From assembly GCA_038211295.1 (NCBI GenBank), contig JBBQVS010000001.1:62001-126000 (forward strand): a stretch of 64,000 bases of DNA, written 5' to 3'. The notes beneath the pieces are model-generated. The model searched no databases, had not been told where the DNA came from, and worked only from the letters and a program-made list of their open reading frames with translations. This DNA is from JBBQVS01 sp038211295 (GTDB lineage: Bacteria > Chloroflexota > Ktedonobacteria > Ktedonobacterales > Ktedonobacteraceae). Below are positions 8,929-16,331 of this stretch, in pieces (the first letter of the stretch is position 1; each line of letters begins with the position of its first letter). The position numbers and the translations under genes were made by a program.

Positions 8929-9507
8929 TTACAGCCGCGCATGTGAGTTGGGGATAAATGCAATGGTTCGTGCGGGTTGCACGATTAAGGCGTAAAAGAT
9001 TGATCCCATATGCTCCGCGGGATATGGCATATCATGCTCTAGCCACCACTGAATCAGGGCAATGGCGGCAGTGACAAGGTGATGGGCGGCTATTTCAGGC
9101 GGAACTATGGTGCCAGTAAGCGGCTTGTTTTCATTCAGTATCTTTTGTGTAGCGATCTCAATGATTGGTTGCATCAAAGGAGAAGTTCCACGACTGCTCA
9201 AAAGCACACGTATAATACTTGCGTGCTCCTGCACGTACTGAAAAAGCGGGAAGCCAAGCGTGGCGATATCTGCATCAGAGAAGTGGGGCAACAGGCCATA
9301 CACCTCTGCCAGCACAACCTCTGAAACATCTCGCAGCAAGGCATCCTTGCTACTATAATGGCGAAAGAACGTGGCATACCCTACGTCTGCAAGCTCAGTG
9401 ATATCTCGAATCGTCACCACCTCGTAGCCTTTCTCCAACGTGAGGCCAATCAGTGCCTTCGCAAGCAGTTGTTGTGTACGCTTAATACGCTTGTCCTGTG
9501 CTTCCAT
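8929..9507 (-). CDS. TetR/AcrR family transcriptional regulator
   Basis: About 192-aa one-component repressor. The N-terminal helix-turn-helix domain shows the TetR pattern (ITELADVGYATFFRHYSSKDALL, residues about 35-57), and the rest is an all-helical ligand-binding/dimer domain. The ATG at 9507 gives the usual distance from start to HTH. An ATG at 9531 would add eight residues. The gene is divergent from a cytochrome P450, and a near-perfect 25-bp palindrome lies between them, so it probably controls the P450 and itself. Ligand unknown. Confidence 0.92.
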   Translation of the reverse strand: MEAQDKRIKRTQQLLAKALIGLTLEKGYEVVTIRDITELADVGYATFFRHYSSKDALLRDVSEVVLAEVYGLLPHFSDADIATLGFPLFQYVQEHASIIRVLLSSRGTSPLMQPIIEIATQKILNENKPLTGTIVPPEIAAHHLVTAAIALIQWWLEHDMPYPAEHMGSIFYALIVQPARTIAFIPNSHARL

Positions 9508-9659
9508 AGCTATTTCCTGATAAAAATACAAATTTCTAACTTTATTACACTATTATATCACAGACTCATCTATTATAAGAAAGCATTAGTAGGAGGGCAA
9601 AAGTCTCCATGAGAGGCGATACCCCTTGCTTTTTCCTTGTTCTATGCTATAGACTATAC

Positions 9660-9684
9660 GTTATGAGATATGCTATATCATAAC
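9660..9684. promoter_or_regulatory. Candidate TetR operator palindrome
   Basis: Inverted repeat with 11-bp arms (GTTATGAGATA / TATATCATAAC, one mismatch) around a 3-nt centre. It lies in the divergent tetR-P450 gap, 63 bp before the P450 start. Size and symmetry fit a TetR dimer site. Confidence 0.55.
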
Positions 9685-9746
9685 AGTGTTCTGTCCCTTT
9701 CGCAAGAAAGGACGAGTGTGCATAAGAATTGTAAAGGTAGGATTTT

Positions 9747-11009
9747 ATGGAGTCTACAACTGAGCCAGGTTTAGCAGCTGAACGAGTGAAAGCAGACGAG
9801 CCAACGGTAGCTCATTGTCCGATTGACCATAGCGCGTGGTCATGGCAGAAGACCGTCCCAACAGTACCATCGACGGGGCCATCAGTTGAGCGTGACGCCG
9901 AGGGTGTATGGCATGTGCGTGGTTTTGAAGCGGCGCGAGCGGTTTTGCGAAGCGCGAATACCAAGCAAGCGGGGTTTAACGCGGAAATGATTGCGCGTAT
10001 TCCGCAGATGATGAATCAGCCAATTTTGTATCAAGATGGCAAAGTGCATCAACAACAAAGAAAGCAGACCGCCCGCTTTTTCACGCCCAAAGCTGTAAGC
10101 GACAACTACCGACAGGTCATGGAGCGGCTCGCGGGCCAACTCGTCAAAAAGCTGGTACGCAAAAGGCAGATTGACCTTAGCCAGCTCAGTATCACGCTCG
10201 CGGTACGTGTCGCGGCAGAGGTGGTAGGTCTCACAAATAGTTATCCCGGCCTACCACAACGTCTCGAAGCGTTTTTTTCTGGCAACTTAACTGAGGTTGG
10301 TCTGAGTCCACGCGCACTGGTCAATATGCTCAAAAACCAGACACGCACGCTAGCGTTCTTTACGCTCGACGTTTTACCTGCTATTCGCGCACGCAAGCGC
10401 AAGCCTCAGAATGATGTTATCTCGCATTTGCTGGCTCAAAACTATAGCAACGCGGAGATATTGACGGAGTGCATCACCTACGCAGCGGCAGGCATGGTCA
10501 CAACGCGCGAGTTTATCAGCGTCGCGGCGTGGCATCTTCTGGAACGACCAGAGTTACGCGCACGCTACCTGCACGCTTCCGAGGAGGAACGCCAGGCACT
10601 GCTCCACGAGATACTCCGTTTAGAGCCGGTTGTTACCCGTCTCTATCGTCGCGCAACGGCAGACATCACGCTTGACACTGCCGACACGTCCATTGTCATT
10701 CCCGAAGGCGACAAGGTTACGATTGAGATTGACGCATCGAATGCCGACGAAAGCATCGTCGGCGAACTACCGCTCGCGGTCTGTCCCGAACGCGTCATTC
10801 AGGGAGACCGTGTGCCAGAGATGGTGATGAGCTTCGGTGATGGCGTGCATCGCTGCCCCGGTGCCTATATCGCCATTCAAGAGACGGATATCTTCCTACA
10901 ACGCCTACTCGCCCTTGATGGATTGCATATCGTAAGCAAGCCAAGTATTCGCTGGAACACGCTGACAACAGGGTACGAACTACGCAATTTTGAGATCGCA
11001 GTTCGTTAG
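9747..11009 (+). CDS. Cytochrome P450 with atypical I-helix
   Basis: 420-aa soluble bacterial P450 (heme monooxygenase). The heme-Cys loop FGDGVHRCPG is present near residue 360, and the K-helix ExxR is EILR in LLHEILRLEP. The I-helix reads AAAGMVTTREF: the acidic residue of the usual (A/G)GxxT pattern (normally D/E before T) is Val, so proton delivery may differ. No membrane anchor. It is divergent from a TetR regulator with a palindromic operator candidate between them, suggesting induction by a small molecule. Redox partners are not encoded nearby. Substrate unknown. Confidence 0.94.
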   Translation: MESTTEPGLAAERVKADEPTVAHCPIDHSAWSWQKTVPTVPSTGPSVERDAEGVWHVRGFEAARAVLRSANTKQAGFNAEMIARIPQMMNQPILYQDGKVHQQQRKQTARFFTPKAVSDNYRQVMERLAGQLVKKLVRKRQIDLSQLSITLAVRVAAEVVGLTNSYPGLPQRLEAFFSGNLTEVGLSPRALVNMLKNQTRTLAFFTLDVLPAIRARKRKPQNDVISHLLAQNYSNAEILTECITYAAAGMVTTREFISVAAWHLLERPELRARYLHASEEERQALLHEILRLEPVVTRLYRRATADITLDTADTSIVIPEGDKVTIEIDASNADESIVGELPLAVCPERVIQGDRVPEMVMSFGDGVHRCPGAYIAIQETDIFLQRLLALDGLHIVSKPSIRWNTLTTGYELRNFEIAVR

Positions 11010-11017
11010 GAGAACGC

Positions 11018-11057
11018 CAGGGAATCCGCAAGCGTCTCGCTAAACACGGGTTCCCTG
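11018..11057. terminator. Bidirectional terminator between convergent genes
   Basis: Inverted repeat CAGGGAA-t-CCG ... CGG-g-TTCCCTG in the 53-bp gap between the P450 stop and the convergent pentapeptide-repeat gene. Confidence 0.6.
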
Positions 11058-11062
11058 CTCTG

Positions 11063-12388
11063 CTAATTACCGAAGAAGCGTTGCGTGAAGGTGGCAATAA
11101 AGCTGATCTCAATAGCAAGACCTGTTACCGCTTCTATAGCAGCCATCATGGTAATTGGATCGTCCAGAATGAGGCCGCCGGGAAAGAAGCCGCGCCCATG
11201 AAACGAGGTGATACTGAACACAAGCGACCCCAATGGCGAGAGATGAGGCCCAACCACGTTTCCGAGTATAAAGTCAATCGTCGCGAAGCAGCTAATCACA
11301 AGCAGGTATGCGAACAGGCTTCGCACAGGTTTATAGCCGTAGCCAGCAAGTATATCGAGAAACATTGAGAAAATATACGTCCCTATTTGCCTCTTGAGCC
11401 GCACCACCTCACGTTGTAAGACCTGAGCGCGATAGAGAAAGTGTGCAGCCTCTTCGTTCAATCCTTGCCCTTGCAATGCAACCGCAAGTTGACGGTTCGC
11501 GCGGACTGCTTCACGGTAACTTTCAATCAAGTCTTCTTTCTCTGTCTTGCCCTGTCGTGCAAGTGCATGTGCGCGCGCCTCATCGCCAAGAAGTTTGACG
11601 AGCGACCAATCGACAATAGCCAGGTTCACATCACCCCAATGGGCATCCGCGAGACGCACGAAACCGTGTTGAGCATCACCTAAGTGAGCGTTTCGCAGAT
11701 CGGTTACACCATCGAAAAAGGCCGCTCGCAGGTCTGCTGGAGGGAGCAACTGTGTGAAAGATGCAAGAGTCTTTTTCTCGCGTTTTTTGTAGTTCTGGTC
11801 ATCCAATGCAGCCAAATATGCCAGGCGCAATGAGGCACCTTCCAGATGCGCTTTGCGAAGCGACGCGCCTGCTAAGTGTGCTTTGAACAAGTCGGCTTGC
11901 TCCAGATGCGCCATGTAGAGTTCCGCTTTTTCCAGGTGCGTCTCACTAAGAATAGCACCCTCCAAATGCACGGTTGCCATATCACGCCCTGCCTGCGCCC
12001 GATTACGCTCGCGTGCGTTCAGGCCACCAATCATATGCGACAGGGGTAAACCACTCAGATTGACGCCGCGCAAGTCCGCGCCACGCAAATCTATGCCAAC
12101 CCGGTCAAGATGATCCAGGTTATACCAATCGACTGGGCCGCGTCCATCCTCATGTTGAGCGAGAAGCCACTCGACATCCGCGCGGTTCAATGCGATACCT
12201 TTGAATTTATAGATGCCTGCGTCAAGGTCTACCTGTATCGCCAAGCACATGTTAAGAAATTCCTGACGTGTGGACGCAATCTCCGGCTCAGTGCGCCAGG
12301 GTTGGCCCGCCGCGTTCCAGTAGGCCACCCACTCAGTAGAAGTTCGTGTATCGAGAGATGTCGATGGGAGCATCTGCTTGGCGTTCAT
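11063..12388 (-). CDS. Pentapeptide-repeat protein fused to a two-TM ion-channel-like module
   Basis: 441 aa. Residues 100-195 contain pentapeptide repeats of the A(D/N)LxX type (for example LRGADLRGVNL and repeated AHLEQADLFKAHLAGASL-like units), which fold as a right-handed quadrilateral beta helix. A charged helical region follows (260-335). The C-terminus has two hydrophobic helices (about 356-376 and 415-435) flanking a short re-entrant-looking segment, the layout of Ion_trans_2 potassium channels. The position of the TVGYG selectivity filter reads instead SFHGRGFFPG (395-404), so potassium selectivity is not supported. Function is unknown. The beta helix may serve as a cytosolic sensing or assembly domain. 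Confidence 0.8.
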   Translation of the reverse strand: MNAKQMLPSTSLDTRTSTEWVAYWNAAGQPWRTEPEIASTRQEFLNMCLAIQVDLDAGIYKFKGIALNRADVEWLLAQHEDGRGPVDWYNLDHLDRVGIDLRGADLRGVNLSGLPLSHMIGGLNARERNRAQAGRDMATVHLEGAILSETHLEKAELYMAHLEQADLFKAHLAGASLRKAHLEGASLRLAYLAALDDQNYKKREKKTLASFTQLLPPADLRAAFFDGVTDLRNAHLGDAQHGFVRLADAHWGDVNLAIVDWSLVKLLGDEARAHALARQGKTEKEDLIESYREAVRANRQLAVALQGQGLNEEAAHFLYRAQVLQREVVRLKRQIGTYIFSMFLDILAGYGYKPVRSLFAYLLVISCFATIDFILGNVVGPHLSPLGSLVFSITSFHGRGFFPGGLILDDPITMMAAIEAVTGLAIEISFIATFTQRFFGN

Positions 12389-12419
12389 GAGTCTCCTCTA
12401 TCTTGTAGTAATAGTATGC

Positions 12420-12941
12420 TTATTCTATCGCGCACCCCACGACTTCTGTCTCAGAGATTGCGACATCTTCGTCCAGAATAATAGCGTCGAGAGCGTCCCG
12501 CATGTAATTCCGTTTTACCGTTTGAGGACTCTGATAGGTATTGTCAGGCGCACCATGATAGCGCAGTTTCGCTGATGCATCAAAGATAAACACCTCTGGC
12601 GTCTGCTCTGCCCCAAAGGCATGTGTTACAAGCAGTGTTTCATCTTTGACGCAAGGGAAAACAAATGCCTTCTCAATGGCATACTTGCCCATACTTTCCA
12701 GCGTATTCGCGGGGCCTGTATTCGCGTTAATGGCAAGCACGCGTACATCTTGTACATTATAATCGCGAGCAAGCGCGTTGATGCATTCCTCCCACGCCTG
12801 CACATACGAGCAATCATTGCTGATAAAGACAACAACCAGTGCTTTCGCTGCCGTTAGTATCTCATGAGTGCTATATATTTGTCCATCGGGGGCGGGTAGG
12901 GTAAATTCTATTACAGTGTCACCAGTCAAAAGGTGTGCCAT
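12420..12941 (-). CDS. Thioredoxin-fold redox protein (AhpC/TSA-like)
   Basis: 173-aa thioredoxin-fold protein of the 'thioredoxin family/redoxin' group. The redox centre reads SNDCSYVQAWEE: one Cys with no CxxC partner, matching the NxCPYVKAYE-like motif of this subgroup. The N-terminal TVIEFTLPAPDGQIYS is the usual peroxiredoxin-like strand, and TPEVFIFD with a cis-Pro is present later. It probably acts as a one-Cys peroxidase or thiol protein in the cytoplasm. It is separated by 31 nt from the downstream pentapeptide-repeat gene on the same strand and may be its operon partner. It is divergent from the SMP-30 gene. Confidence 0.83.
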   Translation of the reverse strand: MAHLLTGDTVIEFTLPAPDGQIYSTHEILTAAKALVVVFISNDCSYVQAWEECINALARDYNVQDVRVLAINANTGPANTLESMGKYAIEKAFVFPCVKDETLLVTHAFGAEQTPEVFIFDASAKLRYHGAPDNTYQSPQTVKRNYMRDALDAIILDEDVAISETEVVGCAIE

Positions 12942-13167
12942 GTTTTTATTCCTCTTTCTCTTTGTAGATTGTTTTCTCTTCTTTCAACACGCATGAGCAA
13001 TGGCAAAGAGACACTCAGCAACACAGAACACATTGTATTCTGTACATTCTGCGTTGTGCGTCGTACAATTTAACTGTCGTTCTCCCCCACAGAAGGCAAG
13101 GTATTTTCGCGGGCCTATGAGGACACGACAGCGAGTAACCGCTATTTCGATGAAGAAAGGCTACATC

Positions 13168-14142
13168 ATGAGTAACACGCCAGTTCCAATCAAAGAGTTT
13201 TACCTTGCACTGAGCGATCTCACGTTTACAGGGCATGACCTTGTTCGGCCAGAGTCAGTTATTGCACAACGAGACGGCACTCTCTTGACTTCTGATGGAC
13301 GCGGCGGTATCACCCACATCTCTCCTCACGGAGAGCAGCAGTTGCTTGATGGATTAGGTGGCGAGCCAAACGGCATCGCGTTGATGGACGATGGCTCTAT
13401 TCTGGTCGCGAACATTGGCGTCGGCACACTCCAAAAACTGCATCCAGATGGCCGCGTTGAGGAGCTTCTGACTGAGGTAGATGGCGTCAAAGTATCAACA
13501 GCAAACTATGTGTTCATCGACAGTAAACAGCGTCTCTGGGTGGCATTCTCGACACGCGAGGCACACTGGTGGCCCGCAGCGGCGCATCCTCGTCCAGATG
13601 GCTATATTGTCTTGATTGACGAAAAGGGGCCACGCATCGTACAGGATGGCCTCTACTTCACGAACGAGATTCGACTGGACGCGAAAGAAGAGTATCTTTA
13701 CGTTGCCGAGACAATGAAAAACCATATTATTCGCTTCCGTGTACACCCTGATGGAAGTCTCTCAGACAAAGAGGCAGTTGGCCCCGACAATCTCGGTGTG
13801 GGTGGCGCGGTTGATGGATTCACGTTTGATGTTGACGGCAATGTATGGGTAACAACGGTGTTACGCAATGGCCTCGGCATTATCACGCCTGATGGTCATT
13901 ACCACGTTGTCTTCGAGGAGCCAAGCGAGTCGTTACTTGCGACCTTTGAGCGAAAAATCGCCCAAGGAGAGGCGGAGCCAGCAGACATGGCGGCGACAGC
14001 AGGTAAAACGCTGCAACTCATAACCAGCGTAACCTTTGGTGGCCCCGATCTCAAAACCGTGTACATCGGTTCGTTAGGTATGTCGAAGCTCCCGACCTTC
14101 CAATCACCCGTTGCGGGTCTGCCTATGAACCACTGGAAATAG
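13168..14142 (+). CDS. SMP-30/gluconolactonase family protein
   Basis: About 324-aa six-bladed beta-propeller of the SMP-30/gluconolactonase/LRE group, which hydrolyse lactones with a divalent metal. Visible propeller features include EPNGIALMDDGSILVANIG, LYFTNEIRLDAKEEYLYVAET and VDGFTFDVDGNVWVTT, containing the conserved Asn and Asp metal-site residues. The ATG at 13168 is chosen because AAAGG lies 7 nt upstream. The in-frame upstream ATG at 13000 would add 56 residues with no family resemblance. Substrate unknown. Confidence 0.87.
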   Translation: MSNTPVPIKEFYLALSDLTFTGHDLVRPESVIAQRDGTLLTSDGRGGITHISPHGEQQLLDGLGGEPNGIALMDDGSILVANIGVGTLQKLHPDGRVEELLTEVDGVKVSTANYVFIDSKQRLWVAFSTREAHWWPAAAHPRPDGYIVLIDEKGPRIVQDGLYFTNEIRLDAKEEYLYVAETMKNHIIRFRVHPDGSLSDKEAVGPDNLGVGGAVDGFTFDVDGNVWVTTVLRNGLGIITPDGHYHVVFEEPSESLLATFERKIAQGEAEPADMAATAGKTLQLITSVTFGGPDLKTVYIGSLGMSKLPTFQSPVAGLPMNHWK

Positions 14143-14150
14143 TACTTCTC

Positions 14151-14648
14151 TCAATCAGGCGAAAGAAGATCATCCTGCATATCAAGGTGGTCTTTTTTGC
14201 TTGTACCCATTGTTTTCTGCTGCCCACGCTTTTTCGTTTGCTTGATGCACCACTGTCCCAGTATATCGCCCACAAGCACCGCACCAACTCCTCCAGATAT
14301 GCTCAAGCCGAGGTAGAGTAGTGCAAGCAACCAGTGTCCATTAGTAAAGAGCAGTATGTCACCAAGGGCAAGACTACTGAACGTTGTATAGGCACCAAGG
14401 AAGCCGACATTGAGAAATAGGCGACGGGTTGGGCCGATAAAAAGGGAAGCATCCGCAAGCGTCGTGAGCAGTGCCAGTACAAACGCACCCGTGAGATTGA
14501 TATACAGGATATCGTAAGGCCACCCCTTGCCAGCATATGCTTGAATGAGGATACTCAAGAGGTAGCGCACAACAGTTCCAAAGAAGCCACCAGTAAAAAC
14601 GGCGAGCAGACGACGTGGCGAAGAAAGCGTTGACACTAGCGTGACCAT
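14151..14648 (-). CDS. crcB: Fluoride ion transporter CrcB/Fluc, second subunit
   Basis: 165-aa four-helix membrane protein of the Fluc fluoride-channel family. Signature segments are GGFFGTVVRYLLS at the N-terminus, NLTGAF in helix 2 and GFLGAYTTFSSLA in helix 3 (TTFSS carries fluoride-pore residues). It carries a C-terminal hydrophilic extension of about 30 residues, longer than usual. The start overlaps the end of the upstream crcB by 13 nt. Two adjacent paralogues suggest a heterodimeric channel, as in Gram-positive bacteria, which exports toxic cytoplasmic fluoride. Confidence 0.93.
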   Translation of the reverse strand: MVTLVSTLSSPRRLLAVFTGGFFGTVVRYLLSILIQAYAGKGWPYDILYINLTGAFVLALLTTLADASLFIGPTRRLFLNVGFLGAYTTFSSLALGDILLFTNGHWLLALLYLGLSISGGVGAVLVGDILGQWCIKQTKKRGQQKTMGTSKKDHLDMQDDLLSPD

Positions 14649-15037
14649 CCCCCCGCGAGCAGTCCAAGTACGGCGAACACAAGCCCTAGCGCGATACTTC
14701 CACCAAGATACAGCATACTCCCCACAGTTCTACCACTTCGCCAGAGTTGCGTACCTTCCCAGCTCATCGTGCTGAACGTTGTGTAACCACCGAGAAAACC
14801 TGTAGCGAGAATGGCTTGTTGACTCGCGCTAATAATCTTGTGTCCCGCGAGCGCAAAAAGCAAACCAATCAGAAACGCACCCGTTACATTGATAACAAGT
14901 GTTCCAAGTGGAAACTGTGCGTTAACACGTTCGGCGACAAAACGCCCCAGCAAGTAGCGCGTGGCAGCACCCATAGCTCCCGCGAGACCTACGATTGTGA
15001 CAAAGAATAGTGATAGAGATAACAGTGACACTCCCAT
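14636..15037 (-). CDS. crcB: Fluoride ion transporter CrcB/Fluc, first subunit
   Basis: 133-aa partner subunit of the fluoride channel. It has GAMGAATRYLLGR, NVTGAFLIG and GFLGGYTTFSTMSWE, the last holding the conserved TTFS pore motif. It is translated before and overlaps the second crcB, consistent with 1:1 co-assembly. A short structured leader precedes it (see 15060-15117). Confidence 0.94.
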   Translation of the reverse strand: MGVSLLSLSLFFVTIVGLAGAMGAATRYLLGRFVAERVNAQFPLGTLVINVTGAFLIGLLFALAGHKIISASQQAILATGFLGGYTTFSTMSWEGTQLWRSGRTVGSMLYLGGSIALGLVFAVLGLLAGGWSR

Positions 15038-15059
15038 CTCCTAGAAGGGGATAAGCTGC

Positions 15060-15117
15060 TCAACCAAGATACAGTGTGGCCCGTTCCCGGAGGAACCATC
15101 TCTACAAGATGTGGTTG
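15060..15117 (-). promoter_or_regulatory. Structured leader upstream of crcB, weak fluoride-riboswitch resemblance
   Basis: On the minus strand a TCAACCA ... TGGTTGA pair (about 45 nt apart) encloses a GTTCC-TCCG-GGAAC hairpin preceded by GAGATGG. The GATGG...TTCCTCC...AAC series recalls the 5' half of the fluoride (crcB) riboswitch, but the conserved 3' half (CUGAUGxCUCCUA) is not recognisable. Structure is seen; riboswitch identity is speculative. Confidence 0.25.
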
Positions 15118-15140
15118 ACTTGTATTAAAGGAACATTAGA

Positions 15141-15164
15141 GGAGCCTTAATAGATCAAGGCTCC
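15141..15164 (-). terminator. Hairpin terminator after hsp20
   Basis: Perfect 8-bp inverted repeat GGAGCCTT / AAGGCTCC with an 8-nt loop, located 30-53 nt after the hsp20 stop on the minus strand and before the crcB leader. Confidence 0.55.
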
Positions 15165-15193
15165 CACGCAGCATACTACCATAACGCCTCGCG

Positions 15194-15592
15194 CTATTTG
15201 GTCTGTTTGTGTCCAGAATTTCCCACGTATTCGCCAAAGTCTTTTGCGGTCTTTTCGAGTGTAAGTGTGGCAGGAACAGTCTGTTGGACGATAGGGAGTA
15301 CGACGACAAGCACGCCATTGCCATAGGTGACATTAGCGTGTTCACCATCGACAGCATCGGGAATTTCCAGTTCGCGATAGTAGTCGCCAACACTCCACTC
15401 GTCAAGCAACAGCTCTTTTACATCCTTCAACGCGCCACGTAACGCTGCCTGCATAACAACGTGATGACTCTCAGTTATTTGCACCTGAATGTCTTCTGGT
15501 ACAACACCAGGCATAGGTGCAGTGATTGTCAGGCGATCTGGGGTGCGAAACATTTTAACCGGAATGTATTGTATTTTGGGGGTCTCTGTCAT
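15194..15592 (-). CDS. Hsp20/alpha-crystallin family small heat-shock protein
   Basis: 132-aa ATP-independent chaperone. The alpha-crystallin domain covers most of the chain: the strand segment RLTITAPMPGVVPEDIQVQI, a DYYRELEIPDAVD region, and GNGVLVVVLPIVQQ, where the usual A-x-x-x-N-G-V-L/L-P motif is evident. The N-terminal arm is very short. GGAGA lies upstream of the ATG. It begins 14 nt after the stop of the low-complexity protein gene, so the two are probably co-transcribed, possibly from tex. Confidence 0.88.
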   Translation of the reverse strand: MTETPKIQYIPVKMFRTPDRLTITAPMPGVVPEDIQVQITESHHVVMQAALRGALKDVKELLLDEWSVGDYYRELEIPDAVDGEHANVTYGNGVLVVVLPIVQQTVPATLTLEKTAKDFGEYVGNSGHKQTK

Positions 15593-15606
15593 CCCAAATT
15601 CTCCTC

Positions 15607-16221
15607 TTATGCACTAGGATTTTTACGGTTCGCCGTGTCTGTACTCGTTCCCATCTGCTCAGCTTCTCCCCATGAAGAGCCAGTATCGCGTCCTGGCGTA
15701 TCAACGACTTCGCCGGGCGTGTTCTGGGCGGACTGAGTGCCGCTCTGCGTCGCGTCATACCCACGCTGAGCCATGTCTGGGTTGCTCTGTTGCTGATCGT
15801 AGCCACTCCCAAACGTGTCCTGTTGTCCATCGTTTCTTGGATGTAGGTCGCCCTGTGACTCGCTATAGGTGCCTTGCTGATTATAGCTTCCTTGGTTGTA
15901 GCCGCCCTTTGGCTCAACAAAACCGCCCTGTGCATCGGGGCCGAAGCCGTTTTCTGGCATTCCATAACCACCAACGCCGCTAGAGTCGGAGGAGCCAATA
16001 TTCTGCTGTCCAGAAGAGAAGGAACCTGGCTCACGTTTCTGTGCGCTCGCTTGTAGTGCCTGCTCGCGGGTTGTGCTTGCAGTCATTTCGCTTGGGCGTA
16101 TGTTTTGCTTATACGCGTCGGTTTGCGGATTGTTGTCAATCACACGGTCACGGCTCCGTCCATCGTCGGGATTATCTACGTAAATGTCGTTCTGGTTGAG
16201 GTCTTTATTGTCGTTATTCAT
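15607..16221 (-). CDS. Low-complexity Q/G/S/N-rich disordered protein
   Basis: About 204-aa protein with almost no hydrophobic core. It is dominated by Gln, Gly, Ser, Asn and Asp, with irregular GGYNQGSYNQQGTY-like repeats (residues about 105-150), and is probably intrinsically disordered. No domain recognised. The ATG at 16221 has GGAGA 5 nt upstream. An alternative ATG at 16335 overlaps the tex stop (ATGA) and would add a 38-residue segment with a hydrophobic stretch, which could be an anchor or signal. Its place between tex and hsp20 suggests a stress or RNA-related role, which is inference only. Confidence 0.65.
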   Translation of the reverse strand: MNNDNKDLNQNDIYVDNPDDGRSRDRVIDNNPQTDAYKQNIRPSEMTASTTREQALQASAQKREPGSFSSGQQNIGSSDSSGVGGYGMPENGFGPDAQGGFVEPKGGYNQGSYNQQGTYSESQGDLHPRNDGQQDTFGSGYDQQQSNPDMAQRGYDATQSGTQSAQNTPGEVVDTPGRDTGSSWGEAEQMGTSTDTANRKNPSA

Positions 16222-16331
16222 TTTCTCTCCATTCGCGCGTAACCACACGCTAAACATAAAACAAAACGTTACAATGTACGAAATGTATGGCGCGGTCATA
16301 TGAATTGCACGTATGCAAGCATGGGGAAGTT

